Origin: Bacteroidales bacterium
GTDB lineage: Bacteria; Bacteroidota; Bacteroidia; Bacteroidales; UBA932
Reading direction: 5' to 3'
DNA length: 64,000 nucleotides
NCBI GenBank assembly: GCA_017550655.1
Contig: JAFZOK010000018.1
Location: 248,001-312,000, forward strand
Numbering within the stretch: position 1 is the stretch's first letter; each line of letters opens with the position of its first letter. The notes beneath the pieces were generated by a model. That model saw nothing but the letters and a program-made list of their open reading frames with translations. It was not told the origin of the DNA and ran no database searches. Of the stretch, positions 44,151-53,459 are shown one piece after another. A program made the translations under genes and the position numbers.

Positions 44151-45299
44151 ATGTTCTCATTCAGGACCTCGGACATATTCAGGCAGGAAGACATCGTCCT
44201 TCAAAAAGGGCGTATAATGGTTATATGCAACCAGTCTGCCTGGAATCCCGAGACCCGTCAATACGTATTCGAGGGTTTCTTCGAAAGAGGGAACCTCTCG
44301 TGCGTAATGGTTCCGCCTTCAGACGGACTGGCAGACCATCCGCTTTCAGCATCCGTTCCTTTCAACGCAATCAGCGAAGACAAAGACGGTTACCTACGCT
44401 TCAGCGAGGATGATTTCGCCTCCACCGATGCTCTGGTGGTTGAGCTTCAGGATGCCGGATGCCGCTATTTCGACACCCCTAACCTGATATATGCCCTATT
44501 CTCTTTCCTCTGCGACAGGGATGCAGATTTTCCTGTTTACATAATCGACAGGCCGAATCCTGGAGGAAGGCAGGTGGAGGGCACGGCTCTCAGGGCGGGA
44601 TACAGGTCGCACAAAGGCATCGAGGGCATACCGCACAGGTATGGAATGACCATCGGTGAACTGTCCTACTATCTTTACGGAAGGCTTGGCGCAAAGTTCC
44701 CTCTCCACATTATTTCCTGCAAGGCATCACCTGTAGGGAAACTTGTAATGAGCTGGACCGTGCCTCTTTCCGAGGATTTCGGCAACTTCTTCACCCACGC
44801 GTTCTACAGCGGACAGTATCTGTGGAAAGGCACCAACATAACCCCTGGAGAAGGAACAGTCCGTCCATACGAACTCTTCGGAGCTCCGTTTATGGAGGGC
44901 ACAAGGCTGGACGACCACCCTCTATTCCAAGATGATGGAGTCTTTGCCCGCTGGGCTTCATTTATCCCGATGGGAGGAAGGTACAACAGGGAAAGATGCT
45001 TCGGATACCAGCTGCTTCTCACCCCAGAGAGCCAGTATAACTCTCTGGCACACTCCTTGCGTCTTATCCGCTGCGCCAAGGATTATTCCCCGGCTTTCAG
45101 ATTCCTCGATAAGGAACCGGGCAAGGATTTGAGCCGCATACAGATGCTTGTCGGCGACAAGGAGCTTCTGGACTTCATTGAAGGAAACGCAACCTGGGAA
45201 GAAACCAAGGAACACATAAAGCTCGAAGAGCAGAAATGGATAAAGAAAACAAGAAAAGACCTCCTCTACGAAGAGGAGCCTCTTTTCAGAATTAAATAG
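44151..45299 (+). CDS. NamZ/DUF1343-family protein without a signal peptide
   Basis: A 382-residue DUF1343 protein. The family includes NamZ, an exo-beta-N-acetylmuramidase that removes MurNAc from peptidoglycan fragments. Family motifs are ELQDAGCRYFDT, IIDRPNPGGRQVEG and GEGTVRPYELFGAPF. Most exported members carry a signal peptide; here the protein starts MFSFRTSDIFRQEDI with none, so cytoplasmic action is inferred. It follows glmM by five bases, fitting wall-sugar recycling. Activity is not shown by sequence alone. Confidence 0.88.
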   Translation: MFSFRTSDIFRQEDIVLQKGRIMVICNQSAWNPETRQYVFEGFFERGNLSCVMVPPSDGLADHPLSASVPFNAISEDKDGYLRFSEDDFASTDALVVELQDAGCRYFDTPNLIYALFSFLCDRDADFPVYIIDRPNPGGRQVEGTALRAGYRSHKGIEGIPHRYGMTIGELSYYLYGRLGAKFPLHIISCKASPVGKLVMSWTVPLSEDFGNFFTHAFYSGQYLWKGTNITPGEGTVRPYELFGAPFMEGTRLDDHPLFQDDGVFARWASFIPMGGRYNRERCFGYQLLLTPESQYNSLAHSLRLIRCAKDYSPAFRFLDKEPGKDLSRIQMLVGDKELLDFIEGNATWEETKEHIKLEEQKWIKKTRKDLLYEEEPLFRIK

Positions 45300-45306
45300 A
45301 AAGAAA

Positions 45307-46107
45307 ATGAATCCTGTACTCCAAGAAAAGAAATTCGCTCCGGCCGAGGGCCAGACTGTGATTATCGAAGACGGACAGGCAATGACCGTCAAGGGATGCA
45401 TTGTCAAGACCTGCCTGCTTCTGGTCCTTATGCTGGTAGCCGCCGCCTATACCTGGAAGGTTACCTACGAGTCCATCAACCCTTCATCCCCGATGTGGTA
45501 TATGATGGGCGGATGTATCGCTGGATTTGTCCTTGCACTTATAATTTCTTTTTCACCGAAAACAGCCCCTTACCTTTCTCCGCTATATGCTGTAGCAGAG
45601 GGCCTTATGCTTGGCTGCATTTCGGCTATCTACAACCAGAGCGCCAATACTGCAACCGCAGAGGCCGCAGCAAACACCCAGGCTATAAGCAACATAATAT
45701 CGGGAGCCATCTTGCTTACGGTTATCACCGCCTTCGTTATGCTCCTTCTCTACCGCAGCGGAGCAGTCAAGGTAGACAACCGTTTCTACAGGATAATGAA
45801 GGTTGCCCTGGTTTCCATTATGGTGTTCTACCTGATAGGTATCGTGGTGATGCTTTTCGGAGGAACCGAAGGCAAGTTCTACAGCCTGTTCTTCGGAAAC
45901 AGCATCCTTGCCATCGTGATAAACATTGTCATTGTGGCAGTGGCGGCATTCTCCCTGATGATGGACTTCGATCTCATAGTCAAGGGCAGCCAAATGGGCG
46001 CTCCAAAGTATATGGAATGGTATGCCGCTTTCGGCCTGATCGTCACTCTGGTGTGGCTTTACCTTGAGATTCTGAGGCTTCTGGCCAGATTTTCAAGCAG
46101 AAACTGA
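45307..46107 (+). CDS. Bax inhibitor-1/YccA-family membrane protein
   Basis: A 266-residue protein with seven predicted helices, the BI-1/YccA fold. It has the PYLSPLYAVAEGLMLG and SLMMDFDLIVKGSQMGAPKYMEWYAAFGL blocks typical of bacterial members, including the Asp pair of the pH-sensing calcium-leak site. It follows the NamZ-like gene by seven bases and closes the V-ATPase transcription unit. The physiological role in bacteria is not settled. Confidence 0.93.
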   Translation: MNPVLQEKKFAPAEGQTVIIEDGQAMTVKGCIVKTCLLLVLMLVAAAYTWKVTYESINPSSPMWYMMGGCIAGFVLALIISFSPKTAPYLSPLYAVAEGLMLGCISAIYNQSANTATAEAAANTQAISNIISGAILLTVITAFVMLLLYRSGAVKVDNRFYRIMKVALVSIMVFYLIGIVVMLFGGTEGKFYSLFFGNSILAIVINIVIVAVAAFSLMMDFDLIVKGSQMGAPKYMEWYAAFGLIVTLVWLYLEILRLLARFSSRN

Positions 46108-46126
46108 AGAAATTCGTCACAATATT

Positions 46127-46155
46127 TTGATATAACGGCAAAATCCGTATATTTG
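46127..46155 (+). promoter_or_regulatory. Promoter of rpmE2
   Basis: TTG at 46127-46129, 18-base spacer, TATATTTG at 46148-46155, then a 26-base leader to the ATG at 46182. Confidence 0.7.
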
Positions 46156-46181
46156 CACCCCGAATTAAAAATCATTTGCAA

Positions 46182-46427
46182 ATGAAAAAGTCTATACATC
46201 CCGAAACCTACCGACTTGTAGCTTTCAAGGATATGTCTAACGATGAGGTATTCATCACACGCAGCTGTGAGGCTACCAAGGAGACAATTGAAATAGACGG
46301 CCAGACCTACCCTTTGGTAAAGGTAGAAATCTCCAGCTCATCCCACCCGTTCTACACAGGCAAGATGAAGCTCGTTGATACAGCCGGCCGCGTTGACAAG
46401 TTCTACAGCCGTTATAAGAAAAAGTAA
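46182..46427 (+). CDS. rpmE2: Ribosomal protein L31 type B
   Basis: An 81-residue L31 protein without the zinc-ribbon CxxC pairs of type A, so type B. The [20 protein letters not shown] start and the [10 protein letters not shown] and [10 protein letters not shown] motifs are characteristic. The ORF also opens at a TTG six bases earlier; the ATG is preferred. A strong terminator follows, and it has its own promoter. Confidence 0.95.
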   Translation: MKKSIHPETYRLVAFKDMSNDEVFITRSCEATKETIEIDGQTYPLVKVEISSSSHPFYTGKMKLVDTAGRVDKFYSRYKKK

Positions 46428-46446
46428 GTAACGCTGTAAAGGTTGA

Positions 46447-46483
46447 AAAGAGAGATAGTCCAGAGGGCTGTCTCTCTTTTTTT
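46447..46483 (+). terminator. Intrinsic terminator after rpmE2
   Basis: Twelve-bp stem (46447-46458 with 46468-46479, one T-G wobble), nine-base loop, then a T-run. It lies directly before the TIGR02757 gene. Confidence 0.88.
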
Positions 46484-46501
46484 GTTAACTTTACAATTTA
46501 G

Positions 46502-47230
46502 ATGCAAAACCGCCAGGAAATCATAGAGAATATCCGGAAGATTGCAAGTGAATGCAACTGCCCTTCTCTCTTTGAGGAGGATCCGGTTGCATTTCCCAGG
46601 CATTTCCTGTCTCTTATGAACAGCAATGAGGCAACTCTCAAGGATGTTGAGATTGCGGCGGTTATAGCGGCTCATCTGGCCTGGGGAAGAAGGAATATGA
46701 TTGTAAGGGATATCGGCCGTGCAATGGACGAGATGGGCTGGATGCCGTACAAGTATGTGATGGAGGGAAAGTACAGGAACGGGCCTGAAAGCCTGCACAG
46801 GACTGTCCGCTGGAGCGAGTTTGCAATGATTTGCGGGAATCTAAGGAAGTTCTACGAAAACAATTCAAGTCTGGAAGTTCTCACACCGGAAGAATTCAGG
46901 ACAAGGATTTACGGACAGAAGGAAGACCGCAACTGCGCAAACAAGAAAATCCACATGCTCAGGCGATGGATGGTCAGAAGGGACGGTATCGTGGACCTTG
47001 GCCTATGGAAAAGCATCAGCCCAAAGGATCTGATAATTCCACTGGATGTTCACGTGCACCAGACTGCGCTGGCACTTGGAATAACGGAAAGGAAATCTAT
47101 GGATATAAGGACTGCCCTGGAAATCACCGCTTTCCTGAAGGAGTGCTTTCCGGAAGATCCTTGCCTCGGCGATTTTGCCCTTTTCGCCTACCCTGTCGCC
47201 GAGCAAATGAAAAACAGGAAAAAGAAATAA
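46502..47230 (+). CDS. TIGR02757-family protein
   Basis: A 242-residue TIGR02757 (DUF2400) protein. Typical motifs are RRWMVRRDGIVDLGLW, PLDVHVHQTALALG and the terminal LGDFALFAYP, reminiscent of the helix-hairpin-helix base-excision glycosylase fold, but no activity is established. It lies after the rpmE2 terminator and is followed by an exported peptidase gene after 12 bases. Confidence 0.88.
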   Translation: MQNRQEIIENIRKIASECNCPSLFEEDPVAFPRHFLSLMNSNEATLKDVEIAAVIAAHLAWGRRNMIVRDIGRAMDEMGWMPYKYVMEGKYRNGPESLHRTVRWSEFAMICGNLRKFYENNSSLEVLTPEEFRTRIYGQKEDRNCANKKIHMLRRWMVRRDGIVDLGLWKSISPKDLIIPLDVHVHQTALALGITERKSMDIRTALEITAFLKECFPEDPCLGDFALFAYPVAEQMKNRKKK

Positions 47231-47242
47231 AATAACAGGTAT

Positions 47243-48781
47243 ATGAAAAGAACTGCCATCATCCTTGCATTGAGCCTTCTTATGTTTTCCACAGGCGCCA
47301 ATGCCCAGGTAAAATTCTTCTCCAATTTTGAATGCGGCCGTCTTGGAAACGCTGAACTAACAGACAGCAGCAATATCTACAGGCCGAATCTGGAGTATCT
47401 TATTACCAGCGCAAAGGATCCGGACAATCCTGTAGACACCCTGCTTGAACCAAGTTCCAGATGGTTCTACTTCCTGATGACAGGAGTAAAGGGAAGAACC
47501 ATTACCCTCAAGTTCATAGACACTGACCCTTGGGCCCCTATGTACAGTTACGACAACAAGGAGTGGATGAGGTATGATCCTGAGAAGGAGATGGTTGCAA
47601 AGTTTACCGCAAAGAAGAAATACGACAGGGATTCCGTATGGGTAGCATATTATGTTCCTTACACCAACACCCATCTGGACGAGATGATGGACGAGTGGCA
47701 GTACAGGGACGGCGTAAGGATATACTCCATCGGAAAGAGCTACCAGGGAAGAGATATGAAGATGATGATGGTGACAAACCACAACATTCCGGATAAGGGC
47801 AAGAAGAGAATCTATATCCACGGCCGAGTGCATCCGAGCGAGACTCCTTGCTCCTGGTGCCTGGAAGGCCTGATCGAGGAACTCCTGTCTTCAACTCCAT
47901 ACGCCAGAAGCCTCAGGGACAACGCCATTTTCTACATCCTGCCTTTCAACAACCCTGACGGAGTGGCTCTCGGACATTCCAGATGCGATGCCATCGGAGT
48001 GAATATGGAGATAAACTATGACCGCCCGGATTCTCTCACGAGGCCTGAGGTCAAGAACATCAAGAACTTTGTAAACACCACAACATACGGTGAGAACTGG
48101 CTGGACCTTTTCCTGAATTTCCACTCCCAGATTGCCCCTCACATGACCTACTGGGTTCATACGGAAGACAGCACTACCCCACTTTACTTCAAGAAAGAAC
48201 AGGTTCTGACATCCCTGACCATTGACAGCAATCCTCTGTTTAACAGCGATATGCTGAGCTATTCCAAGATGGCTCCGCGATATATCGAGGGATATTTCTG
48301 GAACACTGCCGGAGAGAATACCCTTGCCATTACCCACGAGACTCCATACAGCTATTACAATCGCGACAAGAATGGAGAGCAGGTAACTCTCGAGAATCTG
48401 AAATGGATGGGAAAGAAAACCCTCTGGGCCATTTCCGATTATCTGGGAATTGCTGATGCAGGCAGAATTGTGGTTGAGCCCCACAAGGCAAACCATTGCG
48501 TAAAGATGGATGATTTTGACCACGTCTATACCGGAGACCATTACTACATCGCGGAGAAAGACGGTGCCAGGGTATCCTACAAGCACAAGAATCTCCCGGC
48601 AGGAACATACGGCATTTACCGCTGGAGTGTTGGAGAAAAGCATCTTGCAAACCCTGAGGGCGAGAATTGCTGGCAGAAGTTTGCCACCTATACCCAGGAT
48701 AGTGATGGAACGTTCAACTTTGCAATTCAGTTAAACGAAGGGCAGAGAGCCTCTTCCGTCCTTCTGCTAAAGGAAGATTAA
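47243..48781 (+). CDS. Exported M14-family zinc carboxypeptidase
   Basis: A 512-residue protein with a signal peptide (1-22, cut after ANAQ or nearby) and a central M14 carboxypeptidase domain. Zinc ligands are HPSE (His197, Glu200) and the later His in FLNFHSQIAPH; a Glu in AITHETPYS is a candidate catalytic base. The N-terminal 100 residues form a beta-sandwich (FYFLMTGVKGRTITLKF), an arrangement seen in cytosolic-carboxypeptidase-like enzymes. Substrate unknown; periplasmic action is inferred. It precedes nhaC by one base. Confidence 0.9.
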   Translation: MKRTAIILALSLLMFSTGANAQVKFFSNFECGRLGNAELTDSSNIYRPNLEYLITSAKDPDNPVDTLLEPSSRWFYFLMTGVKGRTITLKFIDTDPWAPMYSYDNKEWMRYDPEKEMVAKFTAKKKYDRDSVWVAYYVPYTNTHLDEMMDEWQYRDGVRIYSIGKSYQGRDMKMMMVTNHNIPDKGKKRIYIHGRVHPSETPCSWCLEGLIEELLSSTPYARSLRDNAIFYILPFNNPDGVALGHSRCDAIGVNMEINYDRPDSLTRPEVKNIKNFVNTTTYGENWLDLFLNFHSQIAPHMTYWVHTEDSTTPLYFKKEQVLTSLTIDSNPLFNSDMLSYSKMAPRYIEGYFWNTAGENTLAITHETPYSYYNRDKNGEQVTLENLKWMGKKTLWAISDYLGIADAGRIVVEPHKANHCVKMDDFDHVYTGDHYYIAEKDGARVSYKHKNLPAGTYGIYRWSVGEKHLANPEGENCWQKFATYTQDSDGTFNFAIQLNEGQRASSVLLLKED

Positions 48782-48782
48782 A

Positions 48783-50219
48783 ATGAAAAAGCCTGGACTT
48801 GCACTGTCCCTGCTTCCGGTAGCGATACTGGTGGGGATAATAATCATAGCATCACAGCTGTTTGGAGGAGACCTCACATCGGGGCCTGCCCAGATAGCCC
48901 TGGTGTTTGCCGCCGCAGTGGGTTCGCTGATTGCCATTTACGCTCTTAAGGTTCCTTGGGAGAAGATTGAGGAGGCGATGGTGACCAACCTCAAGAACGC
49001 AGGCGGCGCCATATTCATCCTTCTGATGATCGGAGCCCTTACGGCATCCTGGGTGCAGAGCGGAGTCGTCCCGTCTCTGGTGTATTACGGGCTTCAGCTT
49101 GTGCATCCATCTGTTTTCCTGATTGTTATCTTTGTTTTCACTGCACTGATATCCTTGCTGATAGGCAGTTCCTGGACAACTATCGGAACAATTGGAGTGG
49201 CAATGATGAGCGCCGGCAGCATACTCGGACTCCATCCGGGATGGCTGGCCGGAGCAATCATCTCTGGATCCTATTTCGGAGACAAGATATCCCCTCTTTC
49301 AGACACCACAAACCTGGCGGCCAGCATATCGGGAGTAAAGCTCTATGACCATGTCAAGTACATGCTGATAACCAATGTGCCGGCGGTTATTGTAACGGGA
49401 ATCATCTTTGCCGTAATCGGGGCATCAGCAGCAAAGGAAACTGCACTGGATGTGCACACACAGATGGCTGACATTTCCTCGACATACAACGTGTCTCCGT
49501 GGCTTCTGCTGATTCCTGCATTTACCATATTCCTGATGGTCAAGAAGATATCGCCGATTCTGACTCTTCTTCTGAGTGCAATATTCGCATCTGTGATAGC
49601 CTGCTTCGTGCAGCCGCAGATAATATCGCAGATAAGCCCGTTTGACGGCAATAGCTGGCAGACCTTCCTTTATGCTCCTATTAAGCTGATGTCATCTCAC
49701 GTGGACATTACAGCGCCTAACGCTATGCTTACCAAGCTCGCTTCCACCAACGGAATTTCCGGAATGCTCAACACAGTATGGCTGATAATAAGCGTGACCA
49801 TCTTCGGAGGAATGCTGGAAGCCGGCGGATTTATACAGACCATTACGGAGAAACTGGAGAAACTGATGAGGAACACTGTTTCCCTGGTGGCAACCACAAT
49901 GGCAACCTGCGTATTCTGCAATGTGGCTCTCAGCGAGCAGTATATGGCAATCATAGTGCCGGGAAACATGCTCCGCAAACTCTACAAGGACAAGGGCTAT
50001 GAAGGAAGGCTGCTCAGCCGTTCAATAGAAGATTCGGCGACAGTCACCTCCGTGCTGATACCTTGGAACACATGCGGAGCGATGCAGGCCGGAGTGCTGG
50101 GAGTGCCGACACTGGTATATGCGCCTTATTGCCTTTTCAACTATATTTCCCCGCTGTTTTCTATATTTGTAGCGGCAATAGGATACAAAGTGTGGCGCTG
50201 GGGCAAAAGAATCAGATAA
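48783..50219 (+). CDS. nhaC: Na+/H+ antiporter NhaC
   Basis: A 478-residue membrane protein of the NhaC family with about eleven helices. The GSSWTTIGTIGVA and SGSYFGDKISPLSDTTNLA motifs contain the conserved polar residues of the ion path. It exchanges Na+ for protons at the inner membrane; in this window it complements the Na+-pumping decarboxylase and the V-ATPase. Some family members exchange malate/lactate, which cannot be excluded. Confidence 0.93.
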   Translation: MKKPGLALSLLPVAILVGIIIIASQLFGGDLTSGPAQIALVFAAAVGSLIAIYALKVPWEKIEEAMVTNLKNAGGAIFILLMIGALTASWVQSGVVPSLVYYGLQLVHPSVFLIVIFVFTALISLLIGSSWTTIGTIGVAMMSAGSILGLHPGWLAGAIISGSYFGDKISPLSDTTNLAASISGVKLYDHVKYMLITNVPAVIVTGIIFAVIGASAAKETALDVHTQMADISSTYNVSPWLLLIPAFTIFLMVKKISPILTLLLSAIFASVIACFVQPQIISQISPFDGNSWQTFLYAPIKLMSSHVDITAPNAMLTKLASTNGISGMLNTVWLIISVTIFGGMLEAGGFIQTITEKLEKLMRNTVSLVATTMATCVFCNVALSEQYMAIIVPGNMLRKLYKDKGYEGRLLSRSIEDSATVTSVLIPWNTCGAMQAGVLGVPTLVYAPYCLFNYISPLFSIFVAAIGYKVWRWGKRIR

Positions 50220-50236
50220 TTCAAATATACAACGAT

Positions 50237-50788
50237 ATGAAAATCGCAAAAGACAAAGTAGTTAGCCTGAGCTATGTGCTCAATGTCAATGATCACGAAA
50301 TAGAGAAAGTTGTGGCAGAGGAGCCTCTGACATTCATCTTTGGAAGCGGAATGCTCCTGCCTAAGTTCGAGGCAAACATCCTGGACAAGGAAGTCGGAGA
50401 TCCTTTCGAGTTTGAACTGGAGGCCGAGGACGCTTACGGACAGGTAAATCCGCAGATGATCGTGGACCTTCCTCTGGACATGTTCAAGATTGACGGCAAG
50501 ATAGACTTCGAGGTAATCAAGGCCGGCAACATCCTTCCTATGCAGGACAGGCAGGGCCACCGCATGAACGGTATCGTAAAGGAAGTCAAGGCTATGGAGA
50601 ACAAGGTCACTATGGATTTCAACCATCCTCTGGCCGGAGAGAAACTGCACTTCACTGGAAAGGTTGAGGCCGTCAGGGATGCAACCCAGAAGGAACTTGA
50701 CGAAGGTCTTTACGGAGAAAAGGTTCAGCACAACTGCTCAGACGAGGATTGCTCCTGCTGCAGCGGCGGATGCCATCACGGGCACTAA
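50237..50788 (+). CDS. slyD: SlyD-type FKBP peptidyl-prolyl isomerase
   Basis: A 183-residue SlyD protein. The FKBP domain is interrupted by the IF chaperone insertion (about 72-130: GQVNPQMIVDLPLDMF to NGIVKEVK). The C-terminus is rich in Cys and His (NCSDEDCSCCSGGCHHGH), a metal-binding tail as in E. coli SlyD, which delivers nickel to hydrogenase. The ORF runs from 50063, but the ATG at 50237 gives the family start. It overlaps the converging FAD gene by four bases. Confidence 0.95.
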   Translation: MKIAKDKVVSLSYVLNVNDHEIEKVVAEEPLTFIFGSGMLLPKFEANILDKEVGDPFEFELEAEDAYGQVNPQMIVDLPLDMFKIDGKIDFEVIKAGNILPMQDRQGHRMNGIVKEVKAMENKVTMDFNHPLAGEKLHFTGKVEAVRDATQKELDEGLYGEKVQHNCSDEDCSCCSGGCHHGH

Positions 50789-52347
50789 ACCTTGCCGGCA
50801 ACGTTGATGCCGTCCAGGGCGGAAGATACTATTCCGCCTGAATAGCCGGCACCTTCTCCGCAAGGGAAAAGATTCCTCAGCGATATGTGCTGGAGAGTTT
50901 CCGGATCCCTTGGTATCCTGACAGGAGAAGACGTCCTGCTCTCGGTAGCAAGCAAAAGAGATTGAGAGGTGTAATAGCCTCTCATTTTTTTGTCGAATAA
51001 CGGGAAGGCCCTTCTTAGCCTCTGATATACTCCTTCCGGAAGAACTTCGCTGAGCTTGGCGGAATAAGCACCTATCTTATAGGAAGTTGCAGGAAGGTCT
51101 GCCGAGAGTTTGTCACGGCAGAAATCATCCATCCTCTGGGCCGGAGCCTTGAGGCATCCTCCGTTATGCAGGAATATTCCCTTTTCCACACTCTCCTGGA
51201 ATTTCAGGAGTTTAAGAGGCCCCCACTCGTCAAATTCGGTAATGTCTTCAGGCTCTATGCTGGTAACAATTCCGGCATTTGCCCAAGGGGAATTTCTCTC
51301 GGAATTGCTCATTCCGTTAAGAAGCACTTCGCCCGGAGCGGTGGATGATGGCAGAAGAATGCCTCCTGGGCACATGCAGAAGGAGAATACTCCCCTTCCT
51401 TCCACCTGGCCTACAAGGGAATACTCCGCTGCCGGAAGGCTCCTGGTGTATTTTCCGTGATACTGGATGTCGTTGATAAGGCTCTGCGGATGCTCGGCCC
51501 TTACTCCAAGGGCAAATCCTTTTGCCTGAAGGTCCCAGCCCTTGTCATAGAAAAGGCTGTATATATCCTTGGCGGAATGGCCGGTTGCAAGAATCACGCA
51601 ACGTGAGCGGTAGGCAGTTTCCTTCATCCCTTCTTCCTGCCTTTGGGCACATCTGACCTCCCACATATCTTTCTCGCTCTGAGAAGGAACCAGGTCTGTA
51701 ACCCTGGTATTGAAATGTACCTCTCCGCCGTGTGAAATGATGCAGTTGCGGATATTCTCCATTATCTGCGGAAGACGGTTGCTTCCGATATGCGGATGAG
51801 CGTCAACAAGTATTGCTGGATCCGCTCCAAATTCAACCAGCGGATAGAGAACTTCCCTGATATCGCCTTTCTTTGTGGAACGGGTGAAAAGCTTTCCGTC
51901 TGAAAAACAGCCTGCTCCGCCTTCTCCAAAGCAATAATTGGAGTCAGGGTCCACAATCTGCTCCAGCATAAGCCGGGCAGTGTCCCTCTTTCGGGCGTGG
52001 ACATCCTTTCCCCTTTCCAGAATTACCGGGCATTTGCCCCTTCTGAGAAGCGTTAGCGCGGCAAACAGACCTGCCGGACCGGCTCCCACTATGATGACCT
52101 TCTCACCCTTGGAACAATCCAGATAAGGCGGCATTTTGAATGCCTGGAACGGCTTGTCTCCCTTTAGGTATATCTCCACCCTGTACTTGAAGGCTATCTT
52201 TCCTCCCCGGGCATCTATGCTGCGCTTAAGTGTCTGGACGTGAACAATCCTGTCGCGGGAAACGCCGCAGGCGCGGGCGCATTTTTCCCTGATGGAATTC
52301 TCGTCCTGCCTCTCTGAAACCGAAAAGGAAATGTCCGTCTCTTTCAT
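50785..52347 (-). CDS. FAD-dependent oxidoreductase, COG2509-like
   Basis: A 520-residue flavoprotein. The dinucleotide motif is VIIVGAGPAGLFAA near residue 84; GEGGAGCFSDGKLFTR and LATGHSAKDIYSLF are typical of the COG2509 group, as is GEGAGYSGGIVSSALDGI near the end. The N-terminal 80 residues form a separate ferredoxin-like helical domain. The reaction is unknown. It starts two bases after the tsaD stop, so the two are one transcription unit. Confidence 0.88.
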   Translation of the reverse strand: MKETDISFSVSERQDENSIREKCARACGVSRDRIVHVQTLKRSIDARGGKIAFKYRVEIYLKGDKPFQAFKMPPYLDCSKGEKVIIVGAGPAGLFAALTLLRRGKCPVILERGKDVHARKRDTARLMLEQIVDPDSNYCFGEGGAGCFSDGKLFTRSTKKGDIREVLYPLVEFGADPAILVDAHPHIGSNRLPQIMENIRNCIISHGGEVHFNTRVTDLVPSQSEKDMWEVRCAQRQEEGMKETAYRSRCVILATGHSAKDIYSLFYDKGWDLQAKGFALGVRAEHPQSLINDIQYHGKYTRSLPAAEYSLVGQVEGRGVFSFCMCPGGILLPSSTAPGEVLLNGMSNSERNSPWANAGIVTSIEPEDITEFDEWGPLKLLKFQESVEKGIFLHNGGCLKAPAQRMDDFCRDKLSADLPATSYKIGAYSAKLSEVLPEGVYQRLRRAFPLFDKKMRGYYTSQSLLLATESRTSSPVRIPRDPETLQHISLRNLFPCGEGAGYSGGIVSSALDGINVAGKV

Positions 52348-52349
52348 CT

Positions 52350-53387
52350 CTAAAGCATTTGTGAAGCCCTCGGAACGGAAGGCTTGTCAAGGGTGCAGAA
52401 TTCTCCTCTGCGATATTTGTAAAGTCCGCTGATTGCAATCATTGCGGCATTGTCCGTGGTAAACCTGAATTCCGGAATGAAAGTCTGCCATCCCCTCTTT
52501 TTGCCCTCCTCCGCGATTCTGTTCCTCAGGCCGCTGTTTGCGCTCACTCCACCTCCTATGGCAACCTGGCGGATGCCGGTTTGCTTAACGGCAAGGATGA
52601 GTTTTTTCATCAGGATATCGATGAGTGCCTTCTGGAAACTAGCGCAGATATCAGCCTTGTTCTCTTCTATGAAATCCGGATTCTCCTTTAACCGGTCGCG
52701 AAGGAAATAAAGAAGAGAAGTCTTGATTCCGCTGAAACTGTAGTCCAGACCCTGGATATGCGGAAGGTTGAACTTGAACCGGTTCTCGTCCCCTTCCTTT
52801 GCCAGGCGGTCCACGATCGGGCCACCGGGATAACCCAGGCCCATCATCTTGGAGCACTTGTCAAAAGCCTCTCCCACGGCGTCGTCAATGGTCTGGCCCA
52901 GAATCTCGAACTCGAAATGTCCGCAAACCTTGACTATCTGGGTATGTCCTCCGGAAACCAGAAGCGTCAGGAACGGAAAATCAGGAACTATGTTCTCCTT
53001 TCCTTCCTCCTTAACCAGGCAGGAAAGTATATGTCCCTGGAGGTGATTCACTTCCACAAGCGGCTTGCCGGTTGCTATGGCAAGGCCCTTGGCATAGCTG
53101 GTTCCCACAAGGAGAGATCCCAGAAGGCCGGGGCCGCGGGTAAATGCAATCGCTGAGACATCATCCATTGTAACTCCTGCCTGATCCAGAGCCTGGTCCA
53201 CAACTGGCACTATATTCATAAGGTGAGCCCTGGAAGCAAGTTCCGGAACAACGCCTCCCCATCTTTCGTGCACCTTCTGGCTGGCAATGACGCTGCTCAG
53301 CAGATACTCGTCCCTCAGGACGGCTGCGGAAGTGTCGTCGCAGGAAGATTCTATTCCAAGTATTATGTCTGCTTTCTTTCCGTTCAT
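52350..53387 (-). CDS. tsaD: tRNA t6A37 synthesis protein TsaD
   Basis: A 345-residue (from ATG 53387) ASKHA-fold protein that transfers threonylcarbamoyl to A37 of ANN-decoding tRNAs. The ILGIESSCDDTSAAV start, the metal-binding EVNHLQGHI with two His, and VSGGHTQIV are diagnostic. A TTG start at 53402 would add five residues but overlaps the -7 box area, so the ATG is preferred. It faces tamB with a shared promoter region. Confidence 0.96.
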   Translation of the reverse strand: MNGKKADIILGIESSCDDTSAAVLRDEYLLSSVIASQKVHERWGGVVPELASRAHLMNIVPVVDQALDQAGVTMDDVSAIAFTRGPGLLGSLLVGTSYAKGLAIATGKPLVEVNHLQGHILSCLVKEEGKENIVPDFPFLTLLVSGGHTQIVKVCGHFEFEILGQTIDDAVGEAFDKCSKMMGLGYPGGPIVDRLAKEGDENRFKFNLPHIQGLDYSFSGIKTSLLYFLRDRLKENPDFIEENKADICASFQKALIDILMKKLILAVKQTGIRQVAIGGGVSANSGLRNRIAEEGKKRGWQTFIPEFRFTTDNAAMIAISGLYKYRRGEFCTLDKPSVPRASQML

Positions 53388-53399
53388 AATTGCAATGTG

Positions 53400-53407
53400 C
53401 AAATCTA
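53400..53407 (-). promoter_or_regulatory. -7 promoter element of tsaD
   Basis: TAGATTTG on the minus strand, leaving only 12 bases to the tsaD ATG. Confidence 0.55.
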
Positions 53408-53420
53408 ATGAGTTTTTGCT

Positions 53421-53428
53421 TAAATTTG
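53421..53428 (+). promoter_or_regulatory. -7 promoter element of tamB
   Basis: TAAATTTG, 31 bases upstream of the tamB ATG at 53460. It is 13 bases from the minus-strand tsaD -7 box, the same spacing as the lysA/DHS-like pair. Confidence 0.6.
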
Positions 53429-53459
53429 TAGGTTAAGACTAATATTCGGCAGGAATCTG

